This document shows positions 9,259-19,859 of a stretch of 64,000 nt of DNA, piece after piece. Within the stretch, counting starts at the first letter, position 1, and each line of letters starts with the position of its first letter. Source of the stretch: Thinopyrum elongatum (taxonomy: Eukaryota > Streptophyta > Magnoliopsida > Poales > Poaceae); assembly GCA_011799875.1 (NCBI GenBank), contig CM022301.1, positions 16,741,927-16,805,926 of the forward strand. Reading direction: 5' to 3'. Under the pieces are notes generated by a model. That model was not told the origin of the DNA and searched no databases. It saw nothing but the letters and a program-made list of their open reading frames with translations. Made by a program: the position numbers and the translations under genes.

Positions 9259-12200
9259 ATGGAGCACCGAGACATCGAAGCAGAACAGTTGTTGGGGGAC
9301 ATAATCCTCGGCGGAGGTGATGTCTTGTCGTTTCTCAACGACACCGATGGTCTGGAAGGAGAGGGTGAAGCAGGCTCCGGTGATCGAACAATGGAGGTGG
9401 AAGGACATGATTATGATGGCTCCGGTGACGGAATGCCAGTGGAAGAAGGAGACCGTGATGACTGCTCCGGTGAGCGAACGGAGGAAGGAGATGTTGCAAA
9501 GTCCGACGAGGTATATATATTAATTAAGCCTGTGCTGACTAGCTAATTGATGCATTAATTGTTTTGGTATGTACACATATTAACTCTCTTCTTTCTTCTT
9601 TTCTAGCCCTCCAGATCGAGCCAAACTTCGGTAACGAGACGAGGCCCGAAGAAAAGGTTGCGCCAGGATGAAAGGTTCACGGTCACAGCAATCAAGGGCG
9701 ATGGCCAACCGATTGAACCCAGCCGGACCAAGGAAGCATTTTCTGCTCAGTGCGGGGTTCTTGTTAGGGCCATGATCCTGATCAGCATCCACCAATGGAA
9801 TAAGCCTAAGAGCGAAGACCCTCAAGTGTCTTTTGTCAACAATAGACAGAAAGATGATCTTTGGACCGCGCTGAAGGCAAATTTCACCCTACCGCCAGAG
9901 GACGATCCGGATAAGCCAGTTATAGAGCCATTGGTCAAGGCACATGCTCTTAAGAAGATGGCAGATCTATTCAGGAGGTGGAAGAATGAGTTGAAATCAA
10001 CGTTTGTCAGTTATAGAGCCATTGAACAAAGGGAAGACTCCAGAATTCACCGGCCGATTTGAGAAGATAAGAGATCACTGGCCCGCATTTGTGGCCCACA
10101 AGACATCGGAGAAGAGTAAGAAGATGTCAGCGACAAACAAGAAAAATGCTGCAAAGAAGGAGTATCACCATCACACGGGGTCAGGTGGCTACCTCAAAGC
10201 CCGGCCGTTGTGGGACAAGGCTGAGAAGGACCTGCTTGATAAAGGGGTCGAACCAGAGACATTGAACTGGCCAGACCGTTCAAGGACTTGGTTCTTCGGG
10301 GTTGGGGAACCTTGGACCCTGAAATAGGGAAGTGCCGTTGGACGAAGGAGCAACTTTAAATACCCGTCAAGAAGCTTCAGAAGTAAATCGCCGCAGCGCA
10401 GCAAGGGACGTTCATTCCCGACAGAGAGAACGACGAGCTCACACAGGCCCTTGGGAATCCTGAGCACCCAGGACGAACACGAGGCACGGCAGGCTCCGTT
10501 GCGTGGAAGGAAGGGTTTCCCAGCGCAGGCGGTTACAAAACCCGGGAGAGGAGGAGGAAAGTGGAGCTGACTGAAGTGCAGAAGCTGAATGCAAGGGTAC
10601 GAGCGCTAGAGGAACAAGCACTAGTTCAGAGGCAGCGACCTGCCGAAGCTACACCAGAAGCTACCCCGCCATCTCAGCGGAGAAGCAGCGTGGCTTCCAC
10701 CGAGCTCCTTCAGCAGCCTCACTTCATGGCTCCCAGCTACCCCGTGGATGCTATCACGGAGGCTCAAGATTGCCACCTTATGGCGCAATGGCAGCACCTC
10801 AAAGTCAAGGCGGCTGTCGGCTCTGTTGCACCTCCTCAACCCGGCGAAACTTTTCACTGCCTTCCGATTCTAGAAGGCTATGCTATTGTGATGGTCGATG
10901 TAATAACGGAGGGATTTGAGGAGCTCGAGCTTGACCACCCTACTGGTGAAGGGGAGACTCAGCTGGGTCTTGCTCTGATGACTCCATGTCTATGGCAGAA
11001 GGAGCTCATCAACCTTCCGAACTGGACGCCTCTGCCTCCTCCTCCGGTGAGTCAGGGCACTCCGCCTCCTCCTCCGCCTCCTCCTCTGGCGAGTGGTCAG
11101 GGCACTCCGCCTCCTTCTCCGGCTGCTCCGGCGCGTGGCGGCACTCCGCCTCCTTCTCTAGCTGCTCCGGCGTGTGGCGGCACTCCGCCTCCTTCTCCAC
11201 CTGCGCCGGCGCGTCCGAGCTGCCCGCCTCCTTCTCCGCCTCGTCAACAACAGTGGAAGACAGCCGCCGCCGCTCCGGCTGCTCCGGCGCATCGTAGCAC
11301 TCCGCCTCGTAAGCAACGAAGGAAGACAGCCGCAGCCGCTCCGGCTGCTTCGGCGTCTAGCAGTACAACCAAAGGCGGGAGGCAATACAAATTCGGTCCA
11401 TCTGTCAAGCCTCTAGAGAAGTTACCATATGAGATGATCGAGGAGGAAAACGCGGAGATCTGTCAAGCCCAAGTGAAGGAATTTTTTGCAAAGAAAAATC
11501 CACCTCCGGAGGAGAAGATGGATCCGGTGAAATTGAAGCGCACTTTGAAGAACCTGAAGCGACCACCACCGCCTCCGCCGGATAACAACCATGTCCGCGC
11601 TCTGAAAAAGGCAGTGGAAGGAGCGCGCCGGTCGGGAACTACTTCAAATGACAAAAGGTTACAAGAACGAAGAAGAGGGAACAAAATTCCCCAGCTCGGC
11701 AAACAGGCAAACCAATCGTGCCCCCCGCTCAAGGTGTCTAGCGATATCGTCACAAATCTGCCGGGGATGGTGCCCGGTACCAATCCTGGTGATTACCTGC
11801 CCGACGATGCACATTTTGATACAATGGAGGTGGACGAACACAAATACCAGTACGGGAAGCCTCTCGTCAGACCTGGTGATCCTCCTCTAACAACGATGAT
11901 GCGAAGATTCCATAAGTGGTACATGGACACCTGCAAGTCTGGGAAGGATATTTTGACGCTGAGAGTTAAAGAGGATCACGACCTCGTTGGAATTGATCTG
12001 TTGTCTGTTCCATTTGAGGAGTTCTTCCAGTTTTTCAATCAAAAGGACCTCGATAAAATAATCATCACTTGCTACTGTCTGTAAGTACTATACTTCTGTA
12101 ATTAAGTCTCTATATATAGCTCAGCTCTTTCATTGCATGTATATATAATTATCCTCAGTATATTATGCAGATTGAAGATCGTCGAATGCAGAAATGCACA

Positions 12201-13139
12201 AATCTATGATATTGGGTTCATTAACACAAATCTCATAGATGAATGGACGGTTACATATAATGCGAAAGAAACCGAGGCCAACTTGCTACAATCGTTGCTT
12301 AAAAATCAAAACAAAGATAAAATACTCTTTCCTTACAACTTCAAGTGAGTGTTACTATCTTCTACATATTCGGTTTCCCTTATTACTCGAGGTTATAGTA
12401 ATGTAATTGATGAGGTATGCATGCGTGCGCAGCTTCCACTTTATTCTCCTAGAGATTAAGTTTGAGCAGGGACTAGTAACCGTCTTAGACTCAAGACGAA
12501 AAGATCCCAAGGAGTATGCGGCCATGACTGAAATGCTCCAGAAGTAAGTTCAATCGATCATTATCGCACCATACCGGCAACTTTGGTCATTTCCTGATAT
12601 CAAGTAATTATTTTCTTTGTCTCGCAGGGTTTGGAAAGTGTTCACCACAGAAGCTCCGTGACTGCCGGGGGAGCTGCGATTTACACACCCGAAAGTAAGT
12701 ACTACTAGCTAGTTCCGCGCATCTCCCATTGATTCTAGCTAGTTTCATCAATACCATTTATAATGCTTGATTATCAGTTTGATTGACCTTTATTTCTCGT
12801 AAAGTGGTTGTGGCAGGAAGGCGGGAATAATTTTTGTGGATACTACGTTTGCGAGTACATCTACAACGCGACGACCTCTAAGCGGGGCTACTCTGAAAAA
12901 CAATATGAAGTGCGTAAGCAATAATATTCACAATTTTATTTTATTACCATCATTTGTGTTGAGTTTCATTCATATATATGTATTGACCCCCTTCTTCAAA
13001 TTAGATTTGGCAGATGCGGGATGAACTCCTACCACAAGATCGCATAAAAGCAATTCAAGAGGAATTGGTGGGATTCTTTCTTGACCACGTCATCAATCCA
13101 GCCGGAGAATACCATGTGGAACTTGACATCAAATGTTAG
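9259..13139 (+). pseudogene. Inner CACTA second gene: Transposase_24-like part, Pro-rich linker and Ulp1-like protease
   Basis: Exon 1 is 9259-9510 (acidic, MEHRDIEAEQLLGD start); exon 2 starts at 9607. The conserved block RQDERFTVTAIKGDG to about 10000 is followed by a frameshift near 10010-10030, another near 10300 and stops at about 10352 and 10385. From about 10430 the frame runs open to 12083, with a Ser/Pro-rich linker of repeated TPPPSPAAPA units (about 11030-11310). Four or five short exons follow (12171-12344, 12433-12543, 12628-12694, 12806-12909, then from about 13018). They give the C48 protease end: His in FHFILLEIK, Asp in VTVLDSRR, and QEGGNNFCGYYVCEY with Gln and Cys. TGA in exon 12628-12694 is another break. 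Such Ulp1-like domains remove SUMO-type tags; the role in CACTA elements is unknown. The final codons end at the tag of 13137-13139. Confidence 0.85.
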
Positions 13140-13518
13140 GGATTGTAAGAGATCTTATATTGTATATATGTAGCTAGTAGCGTCGGATAGATATACGAAA
13201 ACTTGTTGTTCGACCAATCTCTCGGAGAAGGAGGAGGTCGATCACTTCTCTCTGTATATGTTCATGACGATCTTGTGTACTTAATGGTTTCCTTCATTTG
13301 CTTACTAGCTAGCGTGTCAAGTCCTCTCTATACGTATAGTACGTAGCGTCGACCAAGCACGGAGATAAGAGAGGAAACTTCTCTCTAGCTATTAGCTAGC
13401 TAACACAATATATGAAAGCCCTAAATTAACCCTACAAAACCCCCAAAACCCCCCCCCCCCCCCCCTTTCAAAAAAAAACAAAAACCCCAGCTCCTGAGCT
13501 GCTGACATGTGGATGATC
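13140..13518. other. 3' flank of second gene in inner CACTA; poly-C run
   Basis: This is non-coding sequence with AGCTAGC-rich words, homologous to 25655-25975 in the outer element. A run of 17 C lies at 13449-13465 and is prone to length error. No gene is seen. Confidence 0.75.
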
Positions 13519-13726
13519 TTTGGTCCCGGTTGGTGTTACCAACCGGGACTAAAGGCCCTTCTCTCTGGGCTCGCCGCAGCGACCACGTGGAGCCCCATCT
13601 GTCCCGGTTCGTATAAGAACCGGGACTAAAGGTGTTGGGCTTTAGTCCCGACCCTTTAGTCCCGGTTCCCAAACCGGGACAAATGGGCCTTATGAACCGG
13701 GACAAATGGGCCTTTTTATACTAGTG
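13519..13726. repeat. Right subterminal array and terminus of inner CACTA
   Basis: Inverted units TTTGGTCCCGGTTGGTG / AACCGGGACTAAAGG are repeated and end at TAGTG (13722-13726). Confidence 0.88.
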
Positions 13727-16700
13727 CTAAGAAGATGCCAACACTATTCAACAACTGGAAGAAAGAGTTGAACAAAAAGTTTGTCGAGAAAAACGAGACT
13801 CCAGAATTCATCGGTCGATATGAGAAGATAAGAGATCACTGGCCCGCATTTGTGGCCTACAAGAAATCGGACAAGGGTATGCAAAGGTCAGTGACAAACA
13901 AGCAAAATGTTGCAAAGAAGTTGTATCACCATACCACGGGGTCAGGTGGCTATAGCAAAGCCCGGCCGTTGTGGGACAATGTTGAGCAAGACCTGCTTGC
14001 TAAAGGGGTCCAACCAGCGACATTGCACTGGCCAGATCGGGCAAGGACTTGGTTCTTCGGGGTTGGGGGAACTTTGGACCCAGAATCAGGGAAGTGTTGT
14101 TGGACAAACAATCAACTTGCAATACCCATCAAGAAGCTTGAGACAGCAATCAAGGCAGCGCAGGAAGGGATGTTCATTCCCGACAGAGGGAAGTACGAGC
14201 TGACAGAGGCCCTCGGGAATCCTGAACACCCTGGACGAACACGAGGCACATCAGGCTCCGTTCCGTGGGTGCATGGGTTTCCCGACAGTGATGTTTATAG
14301 AAGCCGAGAGAGAAAGAAGAATGAGGAAGCAAGCGAAATGCAGAAGCTCAGTGCAAGATTAGCGAAACTAGAGGAACTTGAGAGCCAGCGAGCTACCAGC
14401 CAACCATCTCAGCGGCACGAAGATCCTTCCTTTGACGCTGCCCCAGAAGCTACCCCACCATCTCAGCGGAGAAGCAGCGTGGCTTCCACGAAGCTCATTC
14501 AGCCTGATTTCACGGCTCCTCGCTACCCTGTGGATAGTATCACGGAGGCTGAAAATTGTGTGCTAATGACGAAATGCCAGAACCTGACCTCGAAGGCAGC
14601 GGTCGGCTCTGTTGTACCTCCTCGACCTGAGGGAACTTTCCATTGTCGTCCGATTCCACATGGCTATCCTATTGTGATGGTGGATGAAATAATGGAGGGA
14701 TTTGAGGAGCTGGAGCTTAACTACCCTACAGGTGAAGGGGAGATTCATTTGGAAAATGCTTTAAGGAGTACCTGTCTATGGAAAAAGGAGTGCATCAAGC
14801 TTCCAAACTGGACGCCTTAGCAGACTCAGCCGGTTGAGGCCCCTCAGCAGACTCCTCACAGTCCAGCTCAGCCGTCTGATCAGGTGCCTGAGTCGTCTCC
14901 GGCGCGTCAGCGGACTCTGCCTCCTCCTCCTCCGCCTCCTCCGGCGCATCAGCGGACTCCACCGCCTCAACAACGATGGAAGAGAGACACCGCCGCTCCG
15001 GTGGCTAGCAGTACAAGAGGCGGGAAGAAATCCAAATCTTGTCCAAGCCTCAAGGCTCTTCCAAAGTTACCATATGAGAGGACTGACAAGGAAACCGATG
15101 ACATCGTGGAAGCCGAAGTGCGGGCCCAATTTGAACGGAAACCTCCACCTCCGAAGGAAACGGTAGATCCGGTGAAAGCGAAGCACACTCTGGATGCCCT
15201 TAAGCGACCACCACCGTATCCGCCACAATCCAACTATGATCGTTGTATTGGAATAACATATGGTGAAGTGCGGCGGTTGGGAAGTACTACCAGTGCTGCA
15301 AGGCTAGCAAAACGAAGAAGTGGGAAAACAATTCTGCAACTCGGCGAACAGGAGAAGCAATCGTGCCCCCCGTCAAGGTGTCTAGCGATATCGCTAATCA
15401 TCCGAGGCTACTGCCCGGTACCACTCTTGGTGATTACATGGGCGATGATGTACAGTTTGAAATGGCGGAGGTAGTAGAGATCTTTAGATACGAGCACGGG
15501 AAGCCTCTTGTCAAACCTAATCATCCTCCTCTAACAACGATGATGCGAAGATTGCATAACTGGTACTTTGAAAGCTATAGGAAGAATTGGACCGATAGTT
15601 TGATGGTGAGAATTAAAGATGAGCGCGACCTCGTTTGAGTCGACCTGATGCCTGTTGAATTTGTGGAATTATTTCAGTTATTCAATCAACAAGCCCTCGA
15701 CAAACAACTCATGACTTGCTACTGTCTGTAAGTATTACTTCTGTAATTAAGTCTCTAGCTCAGCTCGTTCATTGCATGTATATATAATTATCCTCACTAT
15801 ATTATGCAGATTAAAGATCATCGAATGCAAGAAAAGACAAATCTATGACATTGGGTTCATTAGCCCAAATACCGTAAATGAATGGTCGGTAAAAAACAGA
15901 GTCGAAGATACTGAGGAAAACTTGCTACAATCGTTCCTTCGACATCAAAATAAAGGGAAAATACTCTTTTCTTACAACTTCAAGTGAGTGTTACTGTCTT
16001 GTGCATATTCGGTTTCGCTTATTGGAGGTTAAGTAATGTAATTGATGAGTTACTGTCTTGTGCATATTTGGTTCCACTTTATTCTGCTATCCATTAAGCT
16101 TGACGGGGGAGTAGTAACTGTCTTAGACTCGAGACGTAAAGATCCCCAGGATTATGCGGACATGACTGCAATGCTCCAGAAGTAAGTTCAATCATTATCG
16201 CACCATATCGGCAACTTTCGTTCATTTTCTGATATCAAGTAATCATTTTCTTTGCCTGGCAGGGTTTGGAAAAAGTTCACCAGAATGGTTCTGGGTATAC
16301 AGAAGGAGCTGCAATTTACACAACCCAAAGTAGTAGTACTAGCTAGTTCCGCGCATCTCTCATTGATTCTAGTTTCATCAGTACCATTTATCATGCTTGA
16401 TTATCAGTTTGATTGAACTCTATTCTCGTAAAGTGCTTGTGGCAGGAAGGCGGGAATAATTTATGTGGATACTACGTTTGTGAGTTCATGCGCCACTCGA
16501 CCTCTGAGCGGGGCTACTCTAACAAACAATATGAAGTACGTAAACAATATTCACAATTTTATTTTATTACCATCAATTGTGTTGAGTTTCATTCATATAT
16601 ATGTATTGACCCCCTTCTTTAAATTAGATGTGGCAGATGCGGGATGAACTTCTACAACATGATCGCATACGAGCAATTCAAGAGGAATTGGCGGGATTCT

Positions 16701-16765
16701 TTCTTGACCACGTCACACATAAAGACGGAGAATACCATGTGGAAATTCAATCTGATTTTCGGTAG
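13727..16765 (+). pseudogene. Outer CACTA second gene, 3' part, with Ulp1-like protease end
   Basis: It continues in frame from base 555 after the inner element. The first exon is open to TAG 14818-14820 (KIRDHWPAFVAYKKSDKG, then GPLWD/RTWFFGVGGTLDPESG-type blocks and SSVASTKLI). The frame goes on with a Pro-rich linker, has a 1-base deletion near 15370 relative to the inner copy and a TGA at about 15636. Downstream short exons match those of the inner gene: about 15811-15984 (IIECKKRQIYDIGFIS), 16075-16181 (VVTVLDSRRKDP with the Asp), 16263-16330, about 16435-16537 (QEGGNNLCGYYVCEF with Gln and Cys) and from about 16628 to TAG 16763-16765. The frame is broken in at least four places, counting the TGA at 246, so it is inactive. 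It is the older of the two copies, since it is the one that was hit. Confidence 0.88.
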
Positions 16766-16805
16766 ATGATGTCAGGGATCGTAAGAGATGTTATATTGTA
16801 TATAT

Positions 16806-18582
16806 TGTTGGAAATATGCCCTAGAGGTAATAATAAAGTGGTTATTGTTATATTTCCTTGTTCATGATAATTGTCTATTGTTCATGCTATAATTGTATTA
16901 ACCGGATACCGTAATACATGTGTGAGTACATAGATCACAGAATGTCCCTAGTAAGCCTCTAGTTAACTAGCTCGTTGATCAATAGATGGTTATGGTTTCC
17001 TGACCATGGACATTAGATGTCGTTGATAACAGGATCGCATCATTAGGAGAATGATGCGATGGACAAGACCCAATCCTAAGCATAGCACAAGATCATGTAG
17101 TTCGTCTGCTAAAGCTTTTCTAATGTCAAGTATCATTTCCTTAGACCATGAGATTGTGCAACTCCAGGATACCGTAGGAATGCTTTGGGTGTGCCAAACG
17201 TCACAACGTAACTGGGTGGCTATAAAGGCACACTACGGGTATCTCCAAAAGTGTCTATTGGGTTGGCACGAATCGAGACTAGGATTTGTCACTCCGTGTG
17301 ACGGAGAGGTATCTCTGGGCCCACTCGGTAGGACATCATCATAATGAGCTCAATGTGACCAAGGAGTTGATCACGGGATGATGTGTTACGAACGAGTAAA
17401 GAGACTTGCCGGTAACAAGATTGAACAAGGTATAGGGATACCGACGATCGAATCTCGGGCAAGTATCATACCGCTAGACAAAGGGAATTGTGTACGGGAT
17501 TGATTGAATCCCCGACATCGTGGTTCATCTGATGAGATCATCGTGGAAAATGTGGGAGCCAACATGGGTATCCAGATCCCGCTGTTGGTTATTGACCGGA
17601 GAGATGTCTCGGTCATGTCTACATGCCTCCCGAACTCGTAGGGTCTACACACTTAAGGTTCGATGACGCTAGGGTTATAGGGAAAGTTTGTACGTGGTTA
17701 CCGAATGTTGTTCGGAGTCCCGGATGAGATCCCCGGACATCACGAGGAGTTCCGGAATGGTCCGGAGGTAAAGAATAATATATAGGAAGTGAGGTTTTGG
17801 TCACCGGAAGTGTTTCGGGCGTCACCGGTAATGTACCGGGACCACCGGAAGGGTTCCGGGGGTCCACCGGGTGGGGCCACCAGCCCCGGAGGCTTGCATG
17901 GGCCAAGAGTGGGAAGGGACCAGCCCCTGAGTGGGCTGGTGCGCCTCCCACCAAGGCCCAAGGCGCAGCAAAGAGGAGAAGGGGGAAACCCTAGGCGCAG
18001 ATGGGCCTAAGGCCCACCCTAGGGCGCGCCCCCCTCTCTCCCCCTCTTGGCCGCCCCCCTCCATCCCATCTAGGGCTGCCGCCCCCCTAGGGTGGGAACC
18101 CTAGAGGGGGCGCACCCCCCCTCCCCTCCTCCTATATATAGTGGGGGTTTGGGGCTGCCAAGAACACGAAAATCTCTCCCTCTTGGCGTAGCCCTACCTC
18201 TGCACCTCCTCGTCTTTCGTAGTGCTTGGCGAAGCCCTACTGGAGAACCACGCTGCTCCAACACCACCACGCCATCGTGCTGCTGCTGGAGTTGTCTTCC
18301 TCAACCTCTCCCTCCTCCTTGCTGGATCAAGGCGCGGGAGACGTCACCAGGCTGCATGTGTGTTGAACGCGGAGGCGCCGTTGTTCGTCGCTTAGATCAG
18401 AATCGACCGCGATCTGAATCACTGCGTGTACGACTCCACCAACCGCGTTCTTGTAATGCTTCCGCATCGCGATCTTCAAGGGTATGAAGATGCACTCCCC
18501 TCTCTCTCTCGTTGCTAGTCTCTCCATAGATTGATCTTGGTGATGCGTAGAATTTTTTTAATTTCTGCAACGATCCCCAACA
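16806..18582 (+). repeat. 5' LTR of Angela element
   Basis: Starts TGTTGGAAATATGCCC and ends GATCCCCAACA. The U3 has CCGGAA-rich and GGGCGCGCC-rich segments. A TATA box (TATATATA, 18133-18140) precedes GTGGGGGTTTGGGGCTGCC, so transcription likely starts about 30 bp further on. Long open frames here on both strands are composition artefacts. Confidence 0.95.
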
Positions 18583-19859
18583 GTGGCATCATGAGCTAGG
18601 TCTATGCGTAGTTTCTATGCACGAGTAGAACACAAGTTGTTGTGGGCATTGATTTTGTCAATTTACTTGCCGTTACTAGTCTTATCTTGATTCGGCGGCA
18701 TCGTGGGATGAAGCGGCCCGGACCGACCTTACACGTACGCTTACGTGAGACAGGTTCCACCGACTGACATGCACTAGTTGCATAAGGTGGCTAGCGGGTG
18801 TCTGTCTCTCCCACTTTAGTCAGATCAGATTCGATGAAAAGGGTCCTTATGAAGGGTAAATAGAAATTGGCATATCACGTTGTGGTTTTGGCGTAGGTAA
18901 GAAACATTCTTGCTAGAAACCTATAGCAGCCACGTAAAAAAAATTGCAACAACAATTAGAGGACGTCTAACTTGTTGTTGCAACATATGCCATGTGATGT
19001 GATATGGCCAAAAGGATGTGATGAATGATATATATGATGTATGAGATTGATCATGTTCTTGTAATAGGAATCACGACTTGCATGTCGATGGGTATGACAG
19101 CCGGCAGGAGCCATAGGAGTTGTCTTAATTTATTGTATGACCTGCGTGTCAATGAAAATGCCATGTAATTACTTTACTTTATTGCTAACTGTTAGCCATA
19201 GTAGTAGAAGTAATAGTTGGCGAGACAACTTCATGAAGACACGATGATGGAGATCATGGTGTCATGCCGGTGACGATGATGATCATGGCGCCCCGAAGAT
19301 GGAGATCAAAAGGAGCAAAATGATATTGGCCATATCATGTCACTATTTGATTGCATGTGATGTTTATCATGTTTTTTTACATCTTTTTTGCTTAGAACGA
19401 CGGTAGCATAAATAAGATGATCCCTCGCTAAAATTTCAAGAAAGTGTTCCCCATAACTGTGCACCGTTGCGAAGGTTCGTTGTTTCGAAGCACCACGTGA
19501 TGATCGGGTGTAATAGATTCTAACGTTCGAATACAACGGGTGTAAGCCAGATTTACACATGCAAAACACTTAGGTTGACTTGACGAGCCTAGCATGTATA
19601 GACATGGCCTCGGAACACGGAAGACCGAAAGGTCGAACATGAGTCATATAGAAGATACGATCAACATGGAGATGTTCACCGTTGATGACTAGTCCGTCTC
19701 ACGTGATGATCGGACACGGCCTAGTCGATTCGGATCATGTATCACTTAGATGACTAGAGGGATGTCTATCTGAGTGGGAGTTCATTGAATAATTTGATTA
19801 GATGAACTTAATTATCATGAACTTAGTCTAAAATCTTTACAATATGTCTTGTAGATCAA
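18583..19859. other. Untranslated leader of Angela element; no gene seen
   Basis: Between the primer-site region and the Gag ATG lies about 1.28 kb of leader, rich in GATGATG and CATGTGATG words, without coding features. Confidence 0.7.

Larger units (their letters stand above)
556..13726 (+). mobile_element. Inner CACTA (En/Spm) transposon, both termini present
   Basis: The element is 13,171 bp. It begins CACTAGTAGAAAACAGGG (556) and ends ATACTAGTG (13726), whose reverse complement starts CACTAGTATAAAAAGGCC. Flanks are tta (553-555) and cta (13727-13729), a 3-bp target duplication with one change. Removing the element joins the split outer gene in frame. In order it holds: a left subterminal array, a leader with promoter, a small membrane-protein gene, TNP2 transposase, 335-bp tandem repeats, an internal copy of the array with a second TATA box, a GC-rich leader, 59-bp repeats, a SNF2-derived hairpin, the second gene with a Ulp1-like end, and the right array. 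TNP2 has one nonsense codon and the second gene has several breaks, so it is probably not autonomous now. Confidence 0.93.

Noticed and set aside
10986..11416. Ser-rich and Arg/Leu-rich frames overlapping the second CACTA gene
   Set aside because: They are frame shadows of the Pro-rich linker coding sequence.
17619..18487. Several overlapping frames in the 5' LTR and the same set at 24746-25642
   Set aside because: They lie in LTR sequence, occur on both strands and follow G/C composition; LTRs of Angela elements are non-coding.
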